Shown in pieces: positions 17,111 through 25,780 of a stretch of 49,797 nucleotides of DNA. The translations under genes were made by a program, and so were the position numbers. Source of the stretch: Symbiodinium natans (taxonomy: Eukaryota; Sar; Dinophyceae; Suessiales; Symbiodiniaceae). Within the stretch, counting starts at the first letter, position 1, and every line of letters begins with the position of its first letter. The stretch spans positions 790,478-840,274 of the forward strand of contig CAJNDS010000313.1 of assembly GCA_905221605.1 (NCBI GenBank), in the 5' to 3' direction. Below the pieces are notes generated by a model that saw only the letters and a program-made list of their open reading frames with translations, searched no databases and had not been told where the DNA came from.

Positions 17111-17312
17111 AGGGAGTTTTGGGGTGTTCTTGGCCGGGGGCGTTAGGGAGGTTAGAGGGTTTAGGGGGTTTTAGGGGGTTTCGGGGTCGTAGGGGATTTA
17201 GGGTTTAGGAGGTTGTGGGGGTTTGGGGTTGGGTCAGGTGGCTTTTTGAACTTCCACGTACATAGTTCCTGACTTGTGCGCATGCAATTGGCTGTAAGGT
17301 TGGAATTTGCAG

Positions 17313-17429
17313 GTTCAGCGCTTGGGTTCCTACCGGGTGGGCTCATGCACATACAGCAAAAGCAAATACGGTTTGGCATCATGCCTGGATTTGGGAGAGT
17401 TTCAAGGGATGAAGACTCGTACCCCTAAG
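17313..17429 (+). CDS. Candidate exon, unassigned protein
   Basis: After TGGAATTTGCAG the frame reads VQRLGSYRVGSCTYSKSKYG then LASCLDLGEFQGMKTRTPK, ending AAG|GTTGTAC: 39 codons. A second frame (FSAWVPTGWAHAHTAK and on) is open for part of it. The last 30 bp recur at 8652-8682 in non-coding context. Confidence 0.48.
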
Positions 17430-17479
17430 GTTGTACCCCTAATACCCCAAACCCTAAACCCTACTTCCTAAACCCTAAA

Positions 17480-17695
17480 CCAGGTCATATGGCCCTTATG
17501 CTAGCTTAGGGGTCCTAATCCCTAAACCCTAAACCAGGTAATATGGCCCTTCTACTAGCTTAGGGGTCCTAATCCCTAAACCCTAAACCAGGTAATATGG
17601 CCCTTATACTAGCTTAGGGGTCCTAATCCCTAAACCCTAAACCAGGCAATATGGCCCTTATACTAGCTTAGGGGTCGTTAAGCAGGTTCCCCCAA
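17480..17695. repeat. 54-bp tandem repeat with an embedded telomeric dimer
   Basis: Four copies (17480, 17534, 17588, 17642) of a unit made of CCAGGTAATATGGCCCTTAT, then ACTAGCTTAGGGGTCCTAAT, then CCCTAAACCCTAAA. Copies differ at only a few bases, so the expansion is recent. Confidence 0.9.
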
Positions 17696-17998
17696 AACCT
17701 CGGGGTTCGACCTTGGGGGTCCGAGGTACAACCCCTCGAGAGTTGTCTCGGGCAATTTCGGGGGGGTGGCTCAAGGGACTAAAGGAGGGACCCTTGGGAC
17801 CGTAGGGGTTACTTAGGGGTTATTTGGGGGCTACTTAGGTGTATAGTTCGGGACTATACAAGGTATATGTAGGGCATATTTTGGGGGGAATCAGATGAAG
17901 GGTCCAATTCGAAGGTTCCCTCCTTGTGCCCTTAGGGTTTAGGGTTTAGGGGTCAGAGGTTAAGGGTTTAGGGTATCCTTGTTTCGAGGTCGCCGCAG

Positions 17999-18057
17999 CA
18001 CCAGTGGAGGAGGCGCCAGACGATGCGCTGGAGGCTTGCTTCTCCAAAGAGGTTGAG
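17999..18057 (+). CDS. Candidate acidic exon with GC donor
   Basis: After GTCGCCGCAG the frame reads PVEEAPDDALEACFSKEVE, ending GAG|GCTTAATC. Acidic and Ala-rich. Upstream bases are in the same frame (EVAAA), so an earlier start is possible. Confidence 0.45.
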
Positions 18058-18141
18058 GCTTAATCGTATGAACCCTAAACCCTGAACGCTATAGCCCTCT
18101 AACCCTATAACCCTAAAGCCCCTAAACCCTTTAGGGTTTAG

Positions 18142-18195
18142 GGATTGTTTTGCATGGTTCTGCGTGTGGAAGCAATCCATGCAGTCTTGCAATCA
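18142..18195 (+). CDS. Candidate exon whose acceptor is a telomeric TTTAG
   Basis: Eighteen codons, GLFCMVLRVEAIHAVLQS, starting right after TTTAGGGTTTAG|G and ending TCA|GTAAAT. Here a telomeric unit supplies the acceptor AG. Confidence 0.42.
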
Positions 18196-18257
18196 GTAAA
18201 TAAGCCAAGATATTTTTAGTATGTCATCCTAGCCTGGAAGCCCCTGACTGATTGCAG

Positions 18258-18291
18258 GGCTGGAACTGAAAGGGAAGAGCGTTGCTGCCAG
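18258..18291 (+). CDS. Candidate short exon
   Basis: LELKGKSVAA between GATTGCAG and AG|GCGTAC (GC donor). Confidence 0.33.
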
Positions 18292-18349
18292 GCGTACATG
18301 TGGACTAGAAGCCAGTTTAGTACCTTAAGAACTCTTCAGACTCCTGAAA

Positions 18350-18427
18350 TTAGGGGCATTATAGGGGTCCTTATTATACGGGAATCCTACTACTACACTA
18401 GGGGGCCCCTTTTTTTGGTAAACCCCC
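18350..18427. mobile_element. Family I element, truncated
   Basis: Matches, in reverse orientation, the element at 30753-30849: TTAGGGGC, GGGTCC, GAATCCTACTA and GGGGGCCCCT then GGTAAACCCCC. One end is missing. Confidence 0.5.
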
Positions 18428-18444
18428 AATATCTCAGAAGTCAG

Positions 18445-18522
18445 GTCGAGGCAGATGTTTGCGCCTTTAAGCCACCTTTAAAAGGACCCAGGCGGCAATC
18501 AGGCCCTCTTTCCGGCCTGATG
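18445..18522 (+). CDS. Candidate exon, unassigned protein
   Basis: After GAAGTCAG the frame reads VEADVCAFKPPLKGPRRQSG then PLSGLM and runs into a telomeric array. Donor not identified. Confidence 0.4.
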
Positions 18523-18540
18523 ACCCCAAACCCGAAAACA

Positions 18541-18816
18541 CGAAAACCCTAAACCCTCTAAGCCCTCTAAGCCCTCGACACCCTCTAAACCCTCTAAACC
18601 CTCTAAACCCCAAACCCTAAACCCCGAAACCCCAAAACCCCGAAACCCTAAACCCTAAACCCTCAACCCCAACCCCTAAACCCTAAACCCTAAACCCAAA
18701 ACCCCGAAACCCTAAACCCTAGACCCTAGACCCTAAACCCTAAACCCTAAACCCCAAACCCTAAACCCTAAACCCTAAACCCCAAACCCTAAATCCTAAA
18801 CCCCAAACCCTAAACC
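18541..18816. repeat. Mixed CCCTAAA-type array
   Basis: Includes CCCTCTAAG and CCCTCTAAA 9-mers, then CCCTAAA, CCCCAAA and CCCGAAA units. Confidence 0.9.
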
Positions 18817-18828
18817 CATTGGTCCGAT

Positions 18829-18892
18829 CCAGGCTCCCCCGCTCGTGGAGCCCCAGGTGGTGGAGGAGCCAGAGGCCAAGGCCCAGGACTGA
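18829..18892 (+). CDS. Candidate terminal exon
   Basis: After CCGATCCAG the frame reads APPLVEPQVVEEPEAKAQD and stops at TGA (18890-18892). An acidic, Pro/Val-rich C terminus. The next base run is a TTTAGGG array, so the gene would end inside repeat. Confidence 0.45.
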
Positions 18893-18896
18893 GGGG

Positions 18897-19208
18897 GGTT
18901 TAGGGTTTAGGGTTTAGGGTTTAGGGTTTTTGGGTTTAGGGTTTAGGGTTTAGGGTTTTAGGGGTTAGGGGTTAGGGTTTAGGGTTTAGGGTTTAGGGTT
19001 TAGGGTTTAGGGTTTAGGGTTTAGGAGTTAGGGGTTAGGGTTTAGGGTTTCGGGTTTAGGGTTTAAGGTTTAGGGTTTAGGGTTTAGGGCTTAATTAGGG
19101 TTTAGGATTTAGGGTTTCGGGTTTGGGGTTTAGGGGCGTGGGGGTTTAGGGGTTTAGGGGTTTAGGGGTTTAGGGGTTTAGGGGTTTAGGGGTTTAGGGG
19201 TTTAGGGG
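18897..19208. repeat. TTTAGGG array ending in uniform TTTAGGGG octamers
   Basis: About 35 heptamers of mixed quality followed by nine TTTAGGGG octamers (19141-19208). The LINE fragment starts directly after. Confidence 0.92.
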
Positions 19209-19237
19209 TGTGCAGCTGAAAGGTGGCTTCATGCTGA

Positions 19238-19906
19238 AGCAAAACGCAAGGGCATGGGCGAAGGGCTGGGTTCAGGTGGTGTGTTCTTAGACCATTGGAC
19301 ATTCGTCCTATTTGTTTAGTTGAGGTTACGAGTAAGCTATTTGGCTTTCTACTTTTGCAACGTTTGGTGGACTCTTGGCCTGTCCCCAATTGTCAGTTTG
19401 GAGCAGTAAGTGGAGGGCAGGTTTTGGACGCTTTGGCGGCAGCGCATTGGCAAACCGGCGCAGAGGCTATGAGGCAGCGGCGTTCAGTGTGGATAAATGC
19501 GGATATCCAGAGCGCTTTTGATTCACTAAATCATTCCACTATTGCGCAGTATCTGCAGGAGCATTGTCCACCGCACTTATCCCGTGAAACGCTCCAACTT
19601 CTTCGTATAGTGTGCAGCCCTGTCATGAAGTTCTCTTGGAAGGGCACAGACTGGGAAACCTCGCAAGGCCAAGGAGTCCAGCAAGGACACACCCATAGCC
19701 TCATAACATTTGCATACATCATCGGCCACTACGTGCAAACTGAGTTCGAGAGGTGGAGGGTTGGGGGTTCTTCCTCCAGCACTGGGGACTGGGGATGCCT
19801 GTTTATTGACGACCTCCTGTTACACTTCGATGACTGGCGTACAGCCTCAACCCTAACCCCTTTGTTGCAAAAGGCATTGGCCTCCCTGGGCTTGCGACTG
19901 AATTAG
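19238..19906 (+). pseudogene. LINE (non-LTR) reverse transcriptase fragment
   Basis: Open for about 222 codons. In order: RPICLVEVTSKL (the RPI-x-L motif), then the palm motif A NADIQSAFDSLNH, motif B GQGVQQGHTHSLITFAY and motif C FIDDLLL in place of the usual F/Y-x-DD. The frame ends in LASLGLRLN at a TTAGGG junction, about where motif D would continue, so the 3' part (rest of the palm, thumb, tail) is missing; there is no endonuclease upstream. Both edges abut telomeric arrays. Catalytic Asp residues are present, but the fragment cannot be active alone. Confidence 0.85.
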
Positions 19907-20165
19907 GGTTTAGGGTTTAGGGTTTAGGGTTTTAGGGTTTAGGGTTTAGGGTTTAGGGTTTTTGGGTTTAGGGTTTAGGGTTTTTAGGGTTTTTAGGGTT
20001 TAGGGTTTAGGGTTTCGGGTTTGGGGTAGGGTTTAGGGTTTAGGGTTTAGGGTTTAGGGTTTAGGGTTTAGGGTTTAGGGTTTAGGGTTTAGGGTTTAGG
20101 GTGTAGGGTTTAGGGTTTAGGGTTTAGGGTTTAGGGTTTAGGGTTTAGGGTTTAGGGTTCATAGG
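19902..20165. repeat. TTTAGGG array following the LINE fragment
   Basis: About 36 heptamers; early ones include TTTTAGGG and TTTTTAGGG, the last twenty are nearly perfect. Confidence 0.93.
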
Positions 20166-20178
20166 GTTATCACGTAAG

Positions 20179-20271
20179 GACTCGGTGCCCAAAAGCTCTA
20201 CTGAGTATGTAAAACCGATGCGGCCCGAAACCCAAGCCTTCTACCGCAGAATTCGAATTCCTGACCTCTGA
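20179..20271 (+). CDS. Candidate terminal exon
   Basis: After ATCACGTAAG the frame reads DSVPKSSTEYVKPMRPETQA then FYRRIRIPDL and stops at TGA. Thirty codons plus stop. Flanked by a TTTAGGG array (left) and a CCCTAAA array (right). Confidence 0.45.
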   Translation, partial: DSVPKSSTEYVKPMRPETQAFYRRIRIPDL

Positions 20272-21021
20272 ACCCTAAAAACCCCAAACCTCCCAAACGT
20301 ACACCCGAATGAAGCCTTAAACCCCTGAACCCCTAAACCCTAAACTAAACCCCTGAAACCAAAAAAGCTGACCCTCTGAACCCTAAACCCTTAAGCCCTA
20401 CACCCCTGAACCCCCTAAACCCCTAAACCCCTAAACCCCCAAGCCCTAAACCCTAAACCTCCAAACCCTAAACCCCTAAACCCCTCAACCCCTAAACCCC
20501 TAAACCCCTAAACCCCTAAACCCCTAAACCCCTAAACCCCTAAACCCCTAAACCCCTAAACCCCTAAGCCCCTAAGCCCCCAAGCCCCTAAGCCCCTAAG
20601 CCCCTAAGCCCCTAAGCCGAAACCCTAAACCCTAATTAAGCCCTAAACGCTAAGCACTAAACCCTAAACCCTAAACCCTAAACCCCGACCCCTAAACCCC
20701 TAAACCCCTAAACCCCTCAACCCCTAAACCCCTAAACCCTTAAACCCCTAAGCCCCTAAGCCGAAACCCTAAACCCTAAACCCTAAACCTAAACCCTAAA
20801 CCCTAACCCTATACCCTAAACCCTAAACCCTAAACCCTAAACCCTAAACCCTAAACCCTAAACCCTAAACCCTAAACCCTAAACCCTAAACCCTAAACCC
20901 TAAACCCTAAACCCTAAACCCTAAACCCTAAACCCTAAACCCTAAACCCTACCCCAAACCCTAAACTAACCCTTCATCCAACCCAAACCCTAAACCCTTA
21001 ACCCGAAACCCTAAACCCTAT
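20272..21021. repeat. Large CCCTAAA region with CCCCTAAA octamer block
   Basis: Uniform CCCCTAAA and CCCCTAAG octamers (about 20330-20620 and 20688-20760), then about 22 clean CCCTAAA heptamers (20816-20950). No gene. Confidence 0.92.
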
Positions 21022-21188
21022 TGGACCTTGTGGGTCAATGCATTCAGAGCCTTTCCCTTCAGTAGCCGCTGATCTTTGGGGTTTGCGATTTTTGCTAGCT
21101 TCTGGATAGGGGGGGGGGTTAAGGTTTATCAGGGTTTAAGGGGAGTGGGATGTAATGAATTTAGGTTTTGTATACGTAGGGCTTCTAG

Positions 21189-21316
21189 GGCCAAGCGGAA
21201 TCGAGCTGCGAAGAATCTTAGCCTTGTGCGATTTAGGCTTACGTGATCGGTTTGCAGAACCTTGCCTGTTGAAGCACCACACTAGACGGTACGCGGGCTA
21301 CTTTTGTGGTGCATGA
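21189..21316 (+). CDS. Candidate terminal exon, 42 codons
   Basis: After GGCTTCTAG the frame reads PSGIELRRILALCDLGLRDR then FAEPCLLKHHTRRYAGYFCG and A, stopping at TGA. An alternative frame (AKRNRAAKNLSL then GTGCG) is open for the first third only. The protein is helical-looking and not recognised. Confidence 0.48.
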
Positions 21317-21351
21317 CAGGAAGAGTCCCAGTAAATACAAACATTGCCTAG

Positions 21352-21423
21352 GCGTTCCTCTCCTGGTGTGCTGATGACGTTGCTTCCTGTCTTGCAATTG
21401 ACTTGACATCGCTTTCACCCCGG
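21352..21423 (+). CDS. Candidate exon with GTAGGT donor
   Basis: After TTGCCTAG the frame reads AFLSWCADDVASCLAIDLTS then LSPR, ending CGG|GTAGGT. The intron that follows holds a family J foldback element (21460-21551). Confidence 0.5.
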
Positions 21424-21459
21424 GTAGGTTCAGAAATATCCCTATGCCTTATTTGTGTT

Positions 21460-21551
21460 GTTGTCAAAATTATGGTCCCTTTTTGGATCCCTATGATAAT
21501 ACGGCACCTCATATGTAAGGTACCCCCAAAAGGGATCATCATTTTGACAAC
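21460..21551. mobile_element. Foldback element, family J
   Basis: Perfect 11-bp inverted ends, GTTGTCAAAAT and ATTTTGACAAC; the arms continue as TATGGTCCCTTTT / AAAAGGGATCAT. It sits between exon candidates, 15 bp before an acceptor (ATACAG). Confidence 0.8.
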
Positions 21552-21566
21552 CACCCATGTATACAG

Positions 21567-21685
21567 CGGCAAAACATGAAGAATCCCGCAAGCTGCGCCA
21601 GGAGAGGTCTGAGCAGGACGAGCTCCAGGCTTTATGGCTCCAGCTTCAGCAGGCCACCAGCACTGACACCCGCATGTTGCTGTGA
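21567..21685 (+). CDS. Candidate terminal exon, coiled-coil-like
   Basis: After ATGTATACAG one frame reads AKHEESRKLRQERSEQDELQ then ALWLQLQQATSTDTRMLL to a TGA; charged heptads suggest a coiled coil. A second open frame (RQNMKNPASCARR) would match the phase of the exon at 21352 but is less protein-like, so the join is unsettled. Confidence 0.42.
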
Positions 21686-22024
21686 TAGCCCTCAGTATTT
21701 TGGGGGCATAGGTTTCAGAGTCTTATGATGGTGATGATGATTCGTAGCAGCTCAGAGGTTCCTTCTCTTTATCATTCTTCTTGAGACGCTCTGCTGCTAT
21801 GTGATAATTTCCAGCGGGATGTGCAGAACTTGCTTTGATGACTGTCGATTCGAACGTCGGAGCCGTCGTTTCGCGAGGTTGCCCTGACCCTGTAGGCAGT
21901 CTTGTGCACTGCCTAAACCCTAAACCCTAAACCCTGAACCCTGAACCCTAAACCCTAAACCCTAAACCCTAAACCCTAGCACTATAAAGCCTCAACCGCA
22001 AGCTACCTGAAGGCTCCAGTGTAG

Positions 22025-22069
22025 TTCTTCTTTGGGTTTGTCATCGGACTAGGAGCACCTCTTCGACCC
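22025..22069 (+). CDS. Candidate exon, hydrophobic
   Basis: FFFGFVIGLGAPLRP between CAGTGTAG and GTAAAC. It could be part of a membrane segment. Confidence 0.42.
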
Positions 22070-22161
22070 GTAAACTTTGACGAGCCCGAAACCCTAAACC
22101 CTAAACCCTAAACCCCAAACCCCAAACCCTAAACCCTAAACCCTAAACCCTAAACCCTAAA

Positions 22162-22270
22162 CGCTCCCTGCTCCACCCCCATCAACAAAAGCGCAGGGAC
22201 AGCGGGAATGGCAGCAGAGGCACACAGGCATGGAGGTTCCCCAGCTCCCTCCCAGCGCACAGTGGACCGG
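22162..22270 (+). CDS. Candidate exon, unassigned protein
   Basis: Follows a CCCTAAA array without a clear acceptor: RSLLHPHQQKRRDSGNGSRG then TQAWRFPSSLPAHSGP, before G|GTGTATTG. Boundaries approximate. Confidence 0.35.
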
Positions 22271-22454
22271 GTGTATTGATGGGGTTTATATAGGGTGAGG
22301 TTCAGGGTTCAGGGTTTAGGGTTTAGGGTGCAGGGTTTAGGGTTTAGGGTTCAGGGTGGTAGGGCCTTGGGGTGTAAAGGCTATGGCCGTCGTCATGCGC
22401 GTCTATGTGGCCGTGTTTGAGGAGTGATTATCGTTGCGATTTGGGTGGTCTCAG

Positions 22455-22510
22455 GGCAAGAAAGTAATAGTGTTTGGACGGGGTACTACATCAGTCGAAT
22501 GCTACGCCTG
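22455..22510 (+). CDS. Candidate exon with strong splice sites
   Basis: After GGGTGGTCTCAG the frame reads GKKVIVFGRGTTSVECYA plus two bases, ending TG|GTAAGCC. KKVIVFGRG looks like a beta strand and glycine turn, but no family is assigned. Upstream, 22384-22428 reads MAVVMRVYVAVFEE and may belong to the same gene. Confidence 0.5.
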
Positions 22511-23169
22511 GTAAGCCAAAGCCGGAAATCCCCGAACCCTAAACCCTAAACCTTAAACCCAAAACCCTAAGCCCTAAGCGCTAAACCCTACATTAAAGTA
22601 ACTCTAAACCCTGAGCGTCATACTCCTCCCAGCATCCCATGTGGCAGAGTTGAGGGCTTAGGGCCCCTACACACTAAACCCAAACCCTAAACCCTAAACT
22701 ACATAACCATACGGCCGAAGCCCTGAACCCTCCATTCCCTAAAGTCGGCTCTGCGGTTCCAAAGACTTGCCAGCATCCCCGACACCGAAGCCCGAAACCC
22801 TGCAAGGGTTGACAGTGCCGACAGGGTTTAGGTTTTAAGGTTTAGGTTTTAAGGTTTAGGGTTTAGGGTTTCGGGTTTAGGGTTTAGGGTTTAGGGTTTA
22901 GGGTGTCTGATTCATTTTGTTTTTTCAGGGTTTTGTCTTCGGGCATATAGGATTTAGGGTTGAGAGGGTCTGGCTCTTTGACCCTATGTTCTCCAAGCTT
23001 TGAGGGTCTGGCATGTACAGAGTTGGCAGGCCGCTCGGCTTTCTGCAAGTTGCCACCATGGGTTTTGGGGTTTAGTGCTTGATGCGAGATTCGGGTATGA
23101 TCCGGTTTAGGTTTAGGGTTGAGGGTTGAGGGTTGAGGGTTTAGTGCTTGATTCGAGTTTCGGGTCGTT

Positions 23170-23268
23170 TCGGACCCAAACACACCTAATGTGGGGCCTG
23201 TCATGGTCGCCGCCTCTACGACCGGCAGCATTCTCAGGCAGGGGCACCCGGCCTGGCTTGGAGCGTTT
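23170..23268 (+). CDS. Candidate exon with GTATGT donor
   Basis: SDPNTPNVGPVMVAASTTGS then ILRQGHPAWLGAF, ending TTT|GTATGT. The start is uncertain; telomere-like repeats lie upstream. Confidence 0.45.
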
Positions 23269-23502
23269 GTATGTGCGTTTAGGTTGTGATACCTTAACGG
23301 ATTTTGGGGTTGGCTAACCAGTAGCCCTTCATCATGAGGTTCCCTAACCAGTGTCCATCTAGGAGTCCGTCACCCTTTCCTACACCCTAATCCCGAAACC
23401 CTAAACCACAAACGTCGTATATGGGGTATACAAGAAGTTCCCAAGTCAGGGCCTATGTACCCTAAACCCTAAAGCCTAAACCCTATAAGCCTTAGGGTTG
23501 GA

Positions 23503-23645
23503 ATCATGGGCTGTTAGTATGTGGTCCCTCACCCTTGTTTTGTAGGGATCCGAAGTATGGGCCCTTGTTATGTATAGTGTATATACGGGTTATATAGCAA
23601 GGGGCCCTAGTTATGGGCCCATATCTGGAACCTTTCATTCCTGGT
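23503..23645. mobile_element. Foldback element, family H (second copy)
   Basis: Shares CCGAAGTATGGGCCCTT and GGGCCCATAT with the copy at 12730-12868. Confidence 0.5.
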
Positions 23646-23944
23646 GTGTCCTATAGCACCCTGCCTACTTCGAATCTGCTTGAGCTTGTAACGCAGAATG
23701 TGTACTTGGGAACCATCTCTCTCTGTCTCTCTCTATATATATATATTGTACATATATATGTATATATATATATATAAATTATCACTTGAACCTTATAACT
23801 TATACCTTGCAGGTTCCTCTCGCTTGCAACTTAAGATGCCTCGTAGGTTGTTCCCAGGAACCTTTACCCTAAACCCTGAACCCTAAACCCTAAGCCCTAA
23901 GCCCTAAGCCCTAAACCCGAACCCCTAAACCCGAAACTTTTCAG

Positions 23945-24030
23945 GCGTTATGACAGCGGCGGGTTGCCGGCACGGGCCATTCGCCCGACGAGCTTCGGCC
24001 ACGCTCGCCGGGATTGCTTTGAAACCCTGG
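23945..24030 (+). CDS. Candidate exon, unassigned protein
   Basis: After AACTTTTCAG the frame reads RYDSGGLPARAIRPTSFGHA then RRDCFETL. The 3' end is near GGTCCCC. A second frame is also open, so assignment is tentative. Confidence 0.38.
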
Positions 24031-24123
24031 GTCCCCTAAACCCTGGTTTGGGGTTTAGGGTTTAAGTTTTAGGGTTTAGGGTTTAGGGTTTAGGGAAGCC
24101 CTAAACCCTAAACCCTAAACAAG

Positions 24124-24188
24124 GCTTTGGGCCCTACGAACGAGCCACGACACCCGAAGAGGTGCCGCAAATTTCGGTCCTGCTTAGG
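24124..24188 (+). CDS. Candidate exon with GTAACC donor
   Basis: FGPYERATTPEEVPQISVLL then R, between AAACAAG and AGG|GTAACC. A partial family A foldback element (24205-24271, ending ACTGGGCTACCAAG) lies in the intron that follows. Confidence 0.48.
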
Positions 24189-24451
24189 GTAACCCATCAA
24201 AAAACGAGACCTACTCAAAAAGCCTTTTTTTTGTCAAGGTTCCCTTGTAGTACGGTTACTGGGCTACCAAGTCATGTACTTAGTAACTGAGTGAGAACAC
24301 TTTACACTTTTGGGGGATACTAGAATCTCTACAAAACTAAACGTGTACACTTTTTGGGGGACTTCTGAACTCAGCAACTAAGTGTAGGACTTCTCCCCCC
24401 CCCCCCCCCCCCCTCCTCACTTATGGAGGTTCATGTGTAGTTCTGCCGTAG

Positions 24452-24510
24452 GCTGATCACACCCCCGGCTCTTCAAGACCATAACGCTGACTTTGGCAAT
24501 CCTGCTCCGG
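24452..24510 (+). CDS. Candidate exon before a purely telomeric intron
   Basis: After TCTGCCGTAG: one base, then LITPPALQDHNADFGNPAP and one base (G) before |GTTTAGGG. The carried G completes a Gly codon with the next exon. Confidence 0.55.
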
Positions 24511-24571
24511 GTTTAGGGTTTAGGGTTTAGGGTTTAGGGTTTAGGGTTTAGGGTTTAGGGTTTAGGGTTAG
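24511..24571 (+). other. Candidate 61-bp intron made only of TTTAGGG
   Basis: Every base belongs to the telomeric heptamer: GTTTAGGG, then perfect units, ending GGGTTAG. The donor GT is the junction base G plus the first T of the heptamer, and the acceptor AG is in the last unit, followed by G. The exons on both sides fit in phase (G|GC). This is the cleanest example of the proposed telomeric introns. Confidence 0.55.
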
Positions 24572-24621
24572 GCGACACATGGCACGCTTCCTTGGCTCAA
24601 GTGATGGGAGTCGAGATGGGG
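24572..24621 (+). CDS. Candidate exon after the telomeric intron
   Basis: With the carried G it reads GDTWHASLAQVMGVEMG and ends GGG|GTAAGACT, a good donor. It contains TTGGCTCAAG, which equals the 3' end of the dinoflagellate spliced leader but is explained here by the coding frame. Confidence 0.55.
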
Positions 24622-24840
24622 GTAAGACTGGGGGCCGTTGACGGAAGTCTTGCAAGGTCAGCAAGGCAGTCGTTTAGGCTTCAGGGTTTAGGGTTTAGGG
24701 TTTAGGGTTTAGGGTTTAGGGTTCAGGTAGGGTTTTTTTAGGGCTTTAGGACAACATCCAGGCACTCTAAAGCCGTAAGAAAAGTCTCCTGGGCATGATC
24801 TTGAGCCGCGGGCCGGAGGCCCAGCTTGGCTTAGGGGTTT

Positions 24841-25001
24841 GGGGTTTGGGGTTTAGGGTTTAGGGTTTAGGGTTTAGGGTTTAGGGTTTGGGGTTTGGGG
24901 TTTGGGGTTTGGGGTTTGGGGTTTGGGGTTTGGGGTTTGGGGTTTAGGGTTTGGGGTTTGGGGTTTGGTGTTTAGGGTGTAGTGGGGTTTAGTGTTTAGG
25001 G
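24841..25001. repeat. Uniform TTTGGGG variant array
   Basis: TTTGGGG units flank a TTTAGGG core; twelve or more variant units in a row. Confidence 0.92.
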
Positions 25002-25271
25002 TTGGTTCTCTCCGGCCGTTTCATGCGATACGTGCGGGTGCTTAGAAGTATAGGGTCAGAATAGGGGAAGTATGGCTACAAACCTGCTTAGGGTACCTAG
25101 AACCGTACTTACACGTACTCCTGACCCTTCAAGTACGTAAGCTGCTATGGGCTACACCCCAAAGCTCCAAAGCCTACAGGGCTTTGGGTTGAGGGTATAG
25201 GCCTCAAGCCCTATGCCCCAATGACAAGACCCTAGACCCTAAACCCCAAACCCTAAACCCCAAACCCTAAA

Positions 25272-25362
25272 CTTGCCAAACGGGCGCCTGGAGGGTTCTG
25301 CTTGCCAGCACCACGAGGGTCGCCCCCTCCGGATTCCACGGCTCTTCGGGAATGGATCTCGA
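25272..25362 (+). CDS. Candidate exon, unassigned protein
   Basis: LPNGRLEGSACQHHEGRPLR then IPRLFGNGSR, ending G|GTCGGAACC. It starts directly after a CCCTAAA array; the acceptor is not clear. Confidence 0.4.
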
Positions 25363-25400
25363 GGTCGGAACCCTAAACCCTAAACCCTAAACCCTAAACA

Positions 25401-25780
25401 GGTTCCATTTGGCTGCCACAGGGCTCTACAGGGTGTTTTAGCGATCCAGGGATCGTGGATCGTGACCTGGTCCAGCTCCGAGAATCGTCTCTTCGATGGG
25501 GCGGGCCCTGTCAAAGGCGAGCCCTACAATCTGCGCCAAAGAAGTGAACAGCACCATGGCTACCAGTGGTGCTCTTTTTCCCTGTCTTGGATTAGGGTTT
25601 AGGGTTTCGGGTTTATGGTTTAGGGTTATAGGGTTTCGGGTTAAGGGTTTAGGGTCTTTTTCCCTGTCTTGGATATTTCGTAGGTTCCTGCTATACGCCC
25701 ATTTGCACAAGCCAACGCGTGCCCCCACGACTTCCGTCCTTCCTACGCCGAGGCCTAAGGAAGCCAGCCACCGGGTTTAG
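25401..25780. CDS. Coding-like island interrupted by a telomeric insertion
   Basis: Plus-strand frames (for example DPGIVDRDLVQLRESSLRWG) and minus-strand frames (for example GRIAGTYEISKTGKKSTTGS) are open across much of this island, so the coding strand is undecided. A 62-bp telomere-like block at 25593-25654 is flanked by a 20-bp direct repeat. Removing one repeat and the block (82 bp, not a multiple of three) keeps frames open on both strands. Confidence 0.35.
25573..25674. repeat. Telomere-like block flanked by 20-bp direct repeat
   Basis: TCTTTTTCCCTGTCTTGGAT occurs at 25573-25592 and again at 25655-25674, with only degenerate TTTAGGG units between. This is what insertion with a target duplication would leave. 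Confidence 0.85.

Noticed and set aside
24587-24596. TTGGCTCAAG, identical to the 3' end of the dinoflagellate spliced leader
   Set aside because: Only ten bases match, the rest of the leader is absent, and the bases lie in an open exon frame. A relict of a retroposed mRNA is not supported.
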